Origin: Bacillota bacterium
Lineage (GTDB): Bacteria > Bacillota > Clostridia > Christensenellales > JAEXRW01
DNA length: 64,000 bases
Direction of reading: 5' to 3'
Assembly (NCBI GenBank): GCA_023454175.1
Contig: JAEXRW010000025.1
Span: forward strand, 1-64,000
A program made the position numbers and the translations under genes. The notes below the pieces were generated by a model. The model was given only the letters and a program-made list of their open reading frames with translations, made no database searches and was not told the DNA's origin. Shown here in pieces: positions 56,587 to 64,000 of the stretch; the first letter of the stretch is position 1; each line of letters opens with the position of its first letter.

Positions 56587-57432
56587 ATGAAAGCCTGGCT
56601 GATCTACAGCGCGAAAGACGCTGAAAAAAATGAACAGTACATCGGGAAGTACTTCAAAGGGTGCAGGGAACGGAACGTCGACCTGTCGCTCCTTTTCGCT
56701 GAAAACATAGCGCCGGGCATTACGGACAGCGAGCTTTCGATATCATGCAACGGCCAGAGGATGGACCCGCCGGATTTCGCGATCTGCAGGACGGTGTACC
56801 CCTTACTGACCCGGCAGATGGAATACATGGGGATCCGGGTATTCAACAACCACCAGGTGGCGGAGATCTGCAATGACAAGCAGCGGACCTACCAGTACAT
56901 GTCCAGCCTGGGGATCCCCACCGTGGATACAACCTTCCACAGGAAGGGTTCATCCATTGCCGCGCAGAACTTGCCGAAGGTGATCAAGCCCTGCGGCGGG
57001 CACGGGGGGGAGGGCGTTTCGCTCGTTCAGAACGAAGAAGAACTAAAGCAGAAAGCACGAGAGATGGAAGGTGATTTCATCCTGCAGGATGTGGCCCCCC
57101 AAAGCGGCAAGGACCTGCGCGTGTACGTCATCGGCAAACAGATCATCGCCGCCATGCTGCGGGAGAGCGAAGCAGATTTCCGTGCCAACTATTCGCTGGG
57201 TGGAAAGGCATCAGTCTACACATTAAACCCGGACGAAACAGCGCTGATCGGCAGGATCACCGGCGCATTCAGCTTCGGCCTGGCGGGCATCGATTTTTTA
57301 TTTGATAAAGATAACAATTTATTATTTAATGAGATAGAGGACGTGGTGGGCGCGCGGATGCTGTACGAACACACGGACATCGACATCGCAGCGCTGTACC
57401 TGGACCATATCCTCAAAACCATCCAGGGATGA
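56587..57432 (+). CDS. RimK-type ATP-grasp ligase (2)
   Basis: Second ATP-grasp ligase, 281 residues, distantly similar to the first: CNDKQRTYQYMSSLGIPTVDTTF, PKVIKPCGGHGGEGVSLV, FILQDVAPQSGKDLRVYVIGK, and LLFNEIEDVVGARM (metal site Glu/Glu instead of the Glu-x-Asn of the first). It overlaps no gene but starts one base after its stop. The unit ends here; no clear terminator is seen before 57790. No transporter or peptide gene is close, so the product is probably used inside the cell. Confidence 0.9.
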   Translation: MKAWLIYSAKDAEKNEQYIGKYFKGCRERNVDLSLLFAENIAPGITDSELSISCNGQRMDPPDFAICRTVYPLLTRQMEYMGIRVFNNHQVAEICNDKQRTYQYMSSLGIPTVDTTFHRKGSSIAAQNLPKVIKPCGGHGGEGVSLVQNEEELKQKAREMEGDFILQDVAPQSGKDLRVYVIGKQIIAAMLRESEADFRANYSLGGKASVYTLNPDETALIGRITGAFSFGLAGIDFLFDKDNNLLFNEIEDVVGARMLYEHTDIDIAALYLDHILKTIQG

Positions 57433-57790
57433 AGCGAAGCGGCATATAACTTTTCAATGCTGCCGCAACCAGTCTAATCAATATGATCCTTCTTTCCATT
57501 TCAGTGCGACGACTATCCTATCCTGATACTTCCCGTACTGGAAACCTATACCTATATCTGTGCGTTTCACGTAAAAAAAGACGCATTTTACGCAATAGCC
57601 ATTATGCAGGCTTAAATAAGTTACGAAAGATATTCAGAATCAGCATAGATATATTCAATCACGTATGCGGTCAATACGTACTTTGATACGGAATGGGATT
57701 CTGTGCGGTTATTTCGTTCCTACTATTCAACACGCCCAAGACACGATACAACGAAATGCAAGGATGAACATAAAAAGGGAGAACGAACGG
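57433..57790. other. Intergenic before the giant surface protein
   Basis: No gene or clear promoter is seen. A frame in phase with the surface protein starts at 57665 but has no ribosome site. A short TGCGT...ACGCATTTTACG hairpin lies at about 57560-57595 and could end the ATP-grasp operon. I looked here for a c-di-GMP riboswitch and did not find one. Confidence 0.4.
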
Positions 57791-60700
57791 ATGAAAAAGA
57801 AACGGGCCTCAAGCACAGTGCTGGCGATCGTAATCATATCATTACTGGTGATCATACCAGGCCTTACGTATGCGGCAAGCGGCCTGGGAGGCACAGATCT
57901 TCAGGAGCCGGGGGCATCGGGCCAGGATGTTTTGGCAAGCCCCACGCCAACAGCAGACGGGGAGCCGGCAGCAAGCACAGAGCCAACGATGAGCCCGGAG
58001 CCCACCCCGGCAGCGACTCCTGAACCCACAGCAAGCCTTGAACCTACAACGAGCCCGGTGCCATCAACGAGCCCGGAACCTACAGCGAGCCTGGCGCATA
58101 CCGCATCATTAATGAAGCCAATGGCTCTTTATACATCTGTCAATTCGGACGCCACCTTCAACAGCGCGATATCGAGCGCGACAGGAACCGCGCAGGACCC
58201 CGACGTGATCGAGATAACGGGCGATTTCCTGATATCGTCCACGAAAACGATCCCCCTGGGGAAATACATCAAATTAGTCAGTTCTACCGGAAACCAATTC
58301 AAACTTTCGCGGGGATTGACAACCATCAACCTTTTTGACGTGCAGGGAAGCCTGACACTGGAGAATATCATCATAGACGGCGAAGCATGGGGTACATCCA
58401 AATATATGGTGAAAGTATCCACGGGCGCTTCCTTTACAATGGGGAGCGGCAGCGTGCTGCAACGCGCATGGTACAACAGCTCATCGGGCGGCGCAGTCTA
58501 CAATGACGGAACGTTTGCCTTGAACGGCGGCGAGATCAAAAACAACCTGACACGACTGGTGAGCAACGTCTCGGGCGGGGTGATCTTCAATGCAGGCACA
58601 TTCACGATGAGCAGTGGGAAGATCACCGGCAATATCGCCGCGGATACCACTAATACGGGCGATTGCAGTGTGTATGGCGGGGTCATCTACAATACCACCG
58701 GCGGGAACTTTACCATGAGCGGCGGCATCATCGGCGGAACAGGATCTGACATCAATAAGGCAACTGCCTATGATTTCGGCTCGCTGTTCGGCGGCGCGGT
58801 GTACAACAGCGGGACATTTTCCATGAAAGGATCGGCCAAGATCCAAGGGACCACCCTGTATAAGATCGCGGCCTGGGAATACACCACTTTCTGCGGGGGC
58901 GCCGTGTATAACAGCGGTACATTCACGATGGCAGACAGCGCAGAGATCTGTGAGACCCATGCAACAGACATCGCCTTTGCCTATGTGAACGGCCTGGGTG
59001 TATACAGCACCGGCTCCAGCGCAGAACTCAAAATGATGGACTGGGCAAAGGTCAGGAACAACAACGCCTCCACCCTGGACGGCAATGTGAATCTAAAAGG
59101 CGGCGGTGTCTATAATGTGCAGGGAAGCCGGTTTGCCATGGAATGGGAGGCGGAGATCAGCGGGAACCAGCTCTCCGCCACAAGCGGTTCATGCTATGGG
59201 GCGGGTGTATACATCGAAAATACCGGAAGCCTTTTCACGATGCGCGACAATGCAAAAATATGCGACAACACGGAGACGACGGCGGGCAATACCTACGGCG
59301 GTGGCGTATACATGACCAATAACGCCCAGTCTGTGCTGAACTACGGCAACATCAGCGGGAACAGCGCCACCTCCACGGGCAACGGGAGCTTTGGCGGCGG
59401 CGTATACAGCTACAACGGCACGACATTCACCATGAACGGCGGAAGCATCACCGACAACTCCACCAACGCATCAACGGCGGGCAGCTGGAGCCGGGGCGGC
59501 GGCGTATTCACCTCCAACGCGACCTTCAACATGAGCGGCGGCACGATCAGCTCCAACGAGGCAAACAACGCAGCGGGCGCCAATTCGGAAGGCGGCGGCG
59601 TATTCAACTGGAATATCATGAACATGACGGGCGGGACCATCACCGGGAACACGGCCTTCAAGGGCGGCGGGATATTCAACTGCACCACCCTCTCGGTGAG
59701 CGGCGACTCCAGCATCACGGCCAACACCGCTTCTGTGGAGGGCGGAGGCGTGGAGGCGTCCACCGGCACCTTCACCTACACCGGCGGTACGATCGCGGGC
59801 AATACCGCACCCAAAGGCGCGGGCGTGCTGAACGGGGCCACCTTCAACATGGGCGGGGGCGCAGTAGACACCGACAACGACGTATACCTCAACAGCGGAA
59901 AAGTGATCAACGTGACGACCGCCCTGACGGGACCCTCCCCCTATGCAAAGCTCACACCCGCAACCTACGCAACCGGAACGACTGTGGTAAGCCTGGATGC
60001 GTCGCTTACCGCCACCGGCTACACTTCGAAATTCTCAGTGACGCCAAGCGGCGCGAAGTGGGGGCTGAGGGCAAACGGGCAGAACCTGGAACTGGTGCAG
60101 GAAGACGTCTTCCTGAACGGGGAAAGCGGAAACGATACGAACAACGGCGTTACGAAAGCGACGGCGGTGGCGACCTTTGACAAGGCCAAGACCCTGCTGG
60201 GACCCAACGGCACGATCTATGTCTGCGGCACAGTCACCGTGGCAAGCGCAGACGAATTTTCCTGGTCCCTGGGCGCGAACCAGACGATGAAACGGTATAA
60301 GGACCCGGTGGACCCGGAGAACGATTTCAGGGGAACGATGATCCAGCTCGACGGGAGCCTGACGCTCTCCGATATCATCCTGGACGGCGGATCGAGCGAC
60401 GGGATTGAACCCACATCCCCCATCCTGCAGATCAACGGGGGGACCCTGAACCTGAATGGCGGCTCGGCTATCCAAAACAACAACCTGGTGATCGCCAGTA
60501 CTGAAAGCACGGTGTCGGGAAGCGGCGTGGCCGGAAACGGCGATATCACACTGAACGGGGGAAAAATAAAAGGTAACACCATAAACATCCTCGCGGGGGA
60601 TTTCGAAACCGCCCAGGGCGCAGGCATCTGCCTGACTGGCGGCATTTTGACCCTGACGGACGGCGAGATCAGCGGCAACGCCATCCATTCCCGATACGGC

Positions 60701-63031
60701 ATGGGCGGCGGGATATATGTGGCCGGGTCATCCTTTACCATGAGCGGCGGGACGATCGGCAACAACCTGATCTATACGCGCGAGGGAGAAACCGGGGGAG
60801 CCGGCGGCGGTATCTATATTGAATCCGACGGCACATTCAACCTGCAGGGCGGGACCATCGGAGGCAGTGCAAATACTGCGGAACAGGGCGGCGGCATCTA
60901 CTGCGCGGGATCGATGAGCATGAGCGCCGGCACTATTCAGGGCAACAGCGCGGCATACGGCGGCGGCGTGCATTTCACAGGCTCCACGTTTACCATGAGC
61001 GGCGGCGGCATCTGCTACAACGATGCAACCTCCCATGGCGGCGGCCTGTATTTGGGCCAGGGCGTATTCGACATGAGCGGCGATTCCAGCATTTCCGGGA
61101 ACACGGCGGTCAATGACGGCGGCGGCGTGTATTTCGACGGAGGCAGATTCAACCTGTCCGGGGGAGCAACGGTATCGCAGGACAACCCAGTATACCTCAA
61201 TGGTGAAAAGGGAGTCAGCAACTATATCACCGTAACGGATGAACTGACGAACGAGCCTGCGGTATGGGTGGTCCCCGTAAATATTCCGACCATGAAACAG
61301 ATCGTCAAGGCTGCGAGCGCCAATTATACCGGCGGAACGGGAGCAGATATCCTCCCCCACATCGCGCTGGCGGACGAAATGACGGGCCTGACGCTCACGT
61401 CCAGCGGGAACAACGTAAACATCATCAAAGCCCCGCTTTCCATCACGGCAGGCGACGCATCCACCGATTACACGGGGAGCGCGGCAAGCTATAACGGCGA
61501 GGCAACCGGGATACCGGACGACCTGACCTTGGCTGACTTCAACGTCTGGTACAAAGCGTACGGATCGGCCGACAGCACCTATACCACGACGGAACCGGTC
61601 AATGCGGGGGAATACAGCGTAAAGCTGGAACTCACCGGCAACGAGAACTACTGGGACACTGTGTCCAACACAGCCACATTCACCATCAACGCGATCGATC
61701 CGGCCCTTTCGGCCTTCCCTGACCAGCAGGCCGAGTATACCGACGCCGCTTTTGCCATCACCGCGCCCAATGTGGCGGGCGTGCTGGCCAAGGACACCGC
61801 TTCGGCAATGGTTCAGTATTCCCACAAAGTAAAGTCCTCGGGCGAAGCCCTGAAACCGGGGCTGCCAAAAGACGCCGGAATATATACCGTACAGGCTACC
61901 TATACAAACAGCCCCAATTACACGGAGCAAACCATCACCAAAACCGTAACGATCCAAAAAGCGGCGCTGACGGCGACTGCAGAGGATGTAAGCAGGCCAT
62001 TTGGCACGGAAAGCGTGCTGGCCGTCTCGTACACCGGGTTTAAGGGTGATGACGATGAAAGCGCCATCACCACGGAGCCCAAAGCTTCAACCACAGCGAC
62101 CCGGACATCGGGCACGGGCGATTACCCCATCTCGGTGAGCGGGGGCAGCGCTATGAATTACGGTTTCACCTACGTGCCGGGAACGCTGACGATCCTGCCG
62201 CTGACGGATGCGCAGGTACCGGTCTTCACGAAAAACCTGTCCAGCGGTTATACCTTTACCCAAAACGAGCGCGGGGAATTAAAAGTCGAGGCCAGCGTAT
62301 CCGACTATGGGACGCTTTCGTACCAGTGGTATAAAAATACCGCCTCCAGCACGGTGGACGGGGCCCCGATAGCAAAGGCCACCGGCAACGCCTACCGCCC
62401 CCTGACGAGCAAAACAGGCACGGCATATTATTACGTGGTCGTGACCAACACGAACAACAATGCGACGAACAAGACCGCTTCCGCCGTGAGCAACATCGCA
62501 AAGGTGAGGGTGGTCCCGGAGGACGAGGAGATCATAGAGGACACCGGAAGCCCCACACCCGTACAAAGCCCAAGCCCTGCTGCTGTCACCCCGACCCCGG
62601 CCCCATCCAATACCCCCGCGGCGACACCGCAGCAGAGCGCGAACGCCGGGAAAACGATTCCCTCCGACATCATCGGACAGGACGAAACAAAGGGCACGAT
62701 CACGCTGGAGATCAACGTGGATGATCTGCCCGAGGGGACGACGGCCATACAGCTGGGAGATGGAGAGATCATCCCGATCAACGGCAAGCGCACCATCCGC
62801 CTGGAAATAAAGGTTGAGAGCTTCAACGAGGAAGGAAAGAGCCGGGTCGTGGCGCTGGATGATGAAAAGGTGCCGCTCGCTTCGTTCCAGGTGCAGGCCA
62901 GTCAACCAGCAGGCGGGAAAGGGGCAACGATGCCGGTGGTACTATGGGTCGTGGTCGGCATTGCGGGTGCGGGCGCCCTCACATTGATCCTCATATTGAT
63001 ACTGAGAAAGAAACGAGCAAAAGGACAATAA
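57791..63031 (+). CDS. Giant membrane-anchored beta-helix surface protein
   Basis: A protein of 1746 residues. A signal peptide (MKKK..., about 28 residues) is followed by a Pro/Thr/Ser-rich linker (PEPT/SPEP units, about 57940-58110), a first long series of GGGVYN.GTFTMSGG.I.GN-type repeats (58450-59900), a second such series (60300-61200), two or three MBG/Ig-like modules (61430-62520), another Pro-rich linker (62540-62640), and a C-terminal membrane helix with RKKRAKGQ (62935-63031). Repeats of this kind form right-handed beta-helices like those of pectate lyases and polymorphic outer membrane proteins. Probably an adhesin. ATG 57791 has AAAGGGAG nine bases before it. Confidence 0.88.
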   Translation: MKKKRASSTVLAIVIISLLVIIPGLTYAASGLGGTDLQEPGASGQDVLASPTPTADGEPAASTEPTMSPEPTPAATPEPTASLEPTTSPVPSTSPEPTASLAHTASLMKPMALYTSVNSDATFNSAISSATGTAQDPDVIEITGDFLISSTKTIPLGKYIKLVSSTGNQFKLSRGLTTINLFDVQGSLTLENIIIDGEAWGTSKYMVKVSTGASFTMGSGSVLQRAWYNSSSGGAVYNDGTFALNGGEIKNNLTRLVSNVSGGVIFNAGTFTMSSGKITGNIAADTTNTGDCSVYGGVIYNTTGGNFTMSGGIIGGTGSDINKATAYDFGSLFGGAVYNSGTFSMKGSAKIQGTTLYKIAAWEYTTFCGGAVYNSGTFTMADSAEICETHATDIAFAYVNGLGVYSTGSSAELKMMDWAKVRNNNASTLDGNVNLKGGGVYNVQGSRFAMEWEAEISGNQLSATSGSCYGAGVYIENTGSLFTMRDNAKICDNTETTAGNTYGGGVYMTNNAQSVLNYGNISGNSATSTGNGSFGGGVYSYNGTTFTMNGGSITDNSTNASTAGSWSRGGGVFTSNATFNMSGGTISSNEANNAAGANSEGGGVFNWNIMNMTGGTITGNTAFKGGGIFNCTTLSVSGDSSITANTASVEGGGVEASTGTFTYTGGTIAGNTAPKGAGVLNGATFNMGGGAVDTDNDVYLNSGKVINVTTALTGPSPYAKLTPATYATGTTVVSLDASLTATGYTSKFSVTPSGAKWGLRANGQNLELVQEDVFLNGESGNDTNNGVTKATAVATFDKAKTLLGPNGTIYVCGTVTVASADEFSWSLGANQTMKRYKDPVDPENDFRGTMIQLDGSLTLSDIILDGGSSDGIEPTSPILQINGGTLNLNGGSAIQNNNLVIASTESTVSGSGVAGNGDITLNGGKIKGNTINILAGDFETAQGAGICLTGGILTLTDGEISGNAIHSRYGMGGGIYVAGSSFTMSGGTIGNNLIYTREGETGGAGGGIYIESDGTFNLQGGTIGGSANTAEQGGGIYCAGSMSMSAGTIQGNSAAYGGGVHFTGSTFTMSGGGICYNDATSHGGGLYLGQGVFDMSGDSSISGNTAVNDGGGVYFDGGRFNLSGGATVSQDNPVYLNGEKGVSNYITVTDELTNEPAVWVVPVNIPTMKQIVKAASANYTGGTGADILPHIALADEMTGLTLTSSGNNVNIIKAPLSITAGDASTDYTGSAASYNGEATGIPDDLTLADFNVWYKAYGSADSTYTTTEPVNAGEYSVKLELTGNENYWDTVSNTATFTINAIDPALSAFPDQQAEYTDAAFAITAPNVAGVLAKDTASAMVQYSHKVKSSGEALKPGLPKDAGIYTVQATYTNSPNYTEQTITKTVTIQKAALTATAEDVSRPFGTESVLAVSYTGFKGDDDESAITTEPKASTTATRTSGTGDYPISVSGGSAMNYGFTYVPGTLTILPLTDAQVPVFTKNLSSGYTFTQNERGELKVEASVSDYGTLSYQWYKNTASSTVDGAPIAKATGNAYRPLTSKTGTAYYYVVVTNTNNNATNKTASAVSNIAKVRVVPEDEEIIEDTGSPTPVQSPSPAAVTPTPAPSNTPAATPQQSANAGKTIPSDIIGQDETKGTITLEINVDDLPEGTTAIQLGDGEIIPINGKRTIRLEIKVESFNEEGKSRVVALDDEKVPLASFQVQASQPAGGKGATMPVVLWVVVGIAGAGALTLILILILRKKRAKGQ

Positions 63032-63126
63032 ACATCAAAAACTCCCGGGCAGAAAGAACTGTATAAAACTATTTAAACGGAACTACTCCCATACCAAGAT
63101 ACGGGGAAGAACTCATTCATGTAAAT

Positions 63127-63158
63127 AAAAGGCAACCATTTTCCATGGTTGCCTTTTG
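63127..63158. terminator. Bidirectional terminator between surface protein and tRNA-Ser
   Basis: AAAAGGCAACCA-TTTTCCA-TGGTTGCCTTTT: T tracts lie at both ends, so it can serve both the surface protein (plus) and the tRNA (minus). Confidence 0.9.
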
Positions 63159-63250
63159 TGGCGGAGAGAGAGAGATTCGAACTCTCGAACGGGTATTAGC
63201 CGTTACACGATTTCCAGTCGTGCGCCTTAGACCAGCTCAGCCATCTCTCC
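63159..63250 (-). tRNA. tRNA-Ser (anticodon GGA)
   Basis: On the minus strand the gene starts GGAGAGATGGC and ends with CTCTCTCC-G-CCA. The anticodon loop CTGGAAA gives anticodon GGA (serine TCC/TCT), the long variable arm typical of serine tRNA is present, and the T loop GTTCGAATC is standard. CCA is encoded. Length 92. Confidence 0.96.
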
Positions 63251-63667
63251 AGACTATCGCGGTTCATAATAGGTTTTGCTATTTAGTCGCGAAAAACATT
63301 TTATCATCAAAAGCAAAAGAGCGCAAGTGTTGCTTTATGGGGACAAAAGGCATACATCAGGTTGGGATGATTTGGCAGGAATATGCGCGTTTTGATCCGG
63401 ACAAGATAACAGCGGAAGGGATAACAGTGCTACTTTCCATCGGTGCTGAGCAAAAAAGCGCACGGTTTGTGGATAAGCACGCATGACGCGAGCTGTTGGA
63501 CCGATCAAAGGTATCTGGTTCTTTGAGATGGCTTGGTTTCGAGGCATCGGCGGACACCGTAAAGAGCGTTTCAAGCAGTGGCCAGATTGCGCGGGAATAA
63601 TGCAGCATGAGAGATTAAATAGCGATTTTGTTATCCCTTCTGTTTTATTTACAGATTGTTCAAAGAT
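63251..63667. other. Mostly non-coding; a frame interrupted by TGA at 63484
   Basis: From ATG 63337 (MGTKGIHQVGMIWQEY...) a frame runs to TGA 63484-63486 and continues in the same phase for 37 codons to TAA 63598 without further stop. No ribosome site, no known domain. It may be a decayed gene or chance. Otherwise nothing is recognised. Confidence 0.25.
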
Positions 63668-63703
63668 GGAAGAGGCGGCTTGCTTGTGAAAGCCCGCCTC
63701 TTC
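63668..63703 (+). terminator. Terminator-like hairpin
   Basis: GAAGAGGCGG.CTT...AAG.CCGCCTCTTC with a one-base bulge, no T tract directly after. It could close whatever transcript covers 63251-63667. Confidence 0.5.
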
Positions 63704-63801
63704 TGATATAATTGTTTCAAAATTATGAATAATCGAATGTGCGGCATAGCGTTTACGCGCGCTTTTACATGTCGCGCGTTCATTTGAGGGTGTGAAACGA
63801 G

Positions 63802-64000
63802 TTGTTCAAAAAAGTAATGCTCCTGCTCGCAGCATCGCTGCTGGCCCTGCCGCTCGTATCCTGTGCACCGCAGAATACTACCACCGAGCAGGCATTGGCG
63901 GAAGGCTTCATCAAGACCGTTTACAACGTGGATTATAAAAGCGTGGACGGGGACAGGCTGGTGGAAGCCTACAGGAAGTACATGACAAAGGACTACATGG
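63802..64000 (+). CDS. Lipoprotein, N-terminal part (runs off the window)
   Basis: A TTG start at 63802 after GAGGGTG with nine bases between. The product begins MFKKVMLLLAASLLALPLVSCAPQ: signal peptide and lipobox LVSC, with Cys about residue 21. Then ALAEGFIKTVYNVDYKSVDGDRLVEAYRKYMTKDYM; the rest is outside. There is an in-frame stop TGA nine bases before the TTG, so no earlier start is possible. Function unknown. Confidence 0.8.
   Translation, partial: MFKKVMLLLAASLLALPLVSCAPQNTTTEQALAEGFIKTVYNVDYKSVDGDRLVEAYRKYMTKDYM

Noticed and set aside
58450..61200. Repeated GGCGGCG-type units considered as CRISPR or satellite repeat
   Set aside because: The repeats are codon-phased and code for the GG.[IV]YN...MSGG units of a beta-helix protein; spacing is irregular and there are no spacers.

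Overview
The window looks like a chromosome segment of a motile, spore-forming, fairly GC-rich member of the Clostridia. The evidence is an alpha/beta-type small acid-soluble spore protein (about 45.0 kb), sigma-28-type promoters in front of chemotaxis genes, many Gly/Cys lipoboxes of Gram-positive type, AGGAGG-type ribosome binding sites, an ECF cobalt/nickel transporter, and two-hairpin intergenic repeats of a kind common in Clostridia. No rRNA, ribosomal protein or phage gene is present, so the placement cannot be made finer than this.

Layout. 0-10.6 kb: a tandem array of chemotaxis cassettes (promoter, cheW, mcp, terminator), three complete plus the tail of a fourth; the signalling halves are nearly identical while the sensory halves differ. 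11-14.7 kb: FAD oxidoreductase, a broken DUF255 gene, a YdhG-like protein and an orphan sugar-binding lipoprotein. 14.9-18.5 kb: TetR regulator, its operators, and a drug-efflux-like MFS protein with a very large extracellular insert. 18.6-21.9 kb: two paralogous lipoproteins around a 4-TM protein, then a TipA-type MerR regulator with the remnant of a second one. 22.1-24.9 kb: cbiM-cbiQ-cbiO metal uptake operon. 25-36.4 kb: acetyltransferase, Fe-S aldo/keto reductase-like protein, a PAS-GGDEF-HD-GYP c-di-GMP enzyme, a chitinase behind what reads as a c-di-GMP-I riboswitch, an SPFH protein, a glutaminase-like protein and an exported VanX-type peptidase. 36.7-39.8 kb: a two-gene unit of a SIR2-type NADase-like protein and a double KaiC-like ATPase. 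40-47.3 kb: PilZ cellulose-synthase-like transferase, HD protein, lipoprotein, azoreductase, spore protein, ACT protein, and rsgA behind a leader peptide and two terminators. 47.6-54.6 kb: esterase, DUF6034-like lipoprotein, orphan adenine methyltransferase, Nudix, lipoprotein, a MITE-like element, VOC protein. 55-57.4 kb: a three-gene unit of an N-formylglutamate-amidohydrolase-like protein and two RimK-type ATP-grasp ligases. 57.8-63 kb: a giant beta-helix surface protein, followed by tRNA-Ser(GGA) and the start of another lipoprotein.

Two themes join the genes. First, motility versus attachment: sigma-28-type promoters drive the chemoreceptors and possibly the cellulose-synthase-like gene, while c-di-GMP is made or broken by one gene and read by the PilZ domain and the riboswitch. 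Second, several compact units have no obvious described function: SIR2 plus KaiC (the best candidate for an undescribed defence or signalling system), the hydrolase plus two ATP-grasp ligases, and the cysteine-motif lipoprotein pair.

All calls come from reading the sequence by eye; no database search was run.
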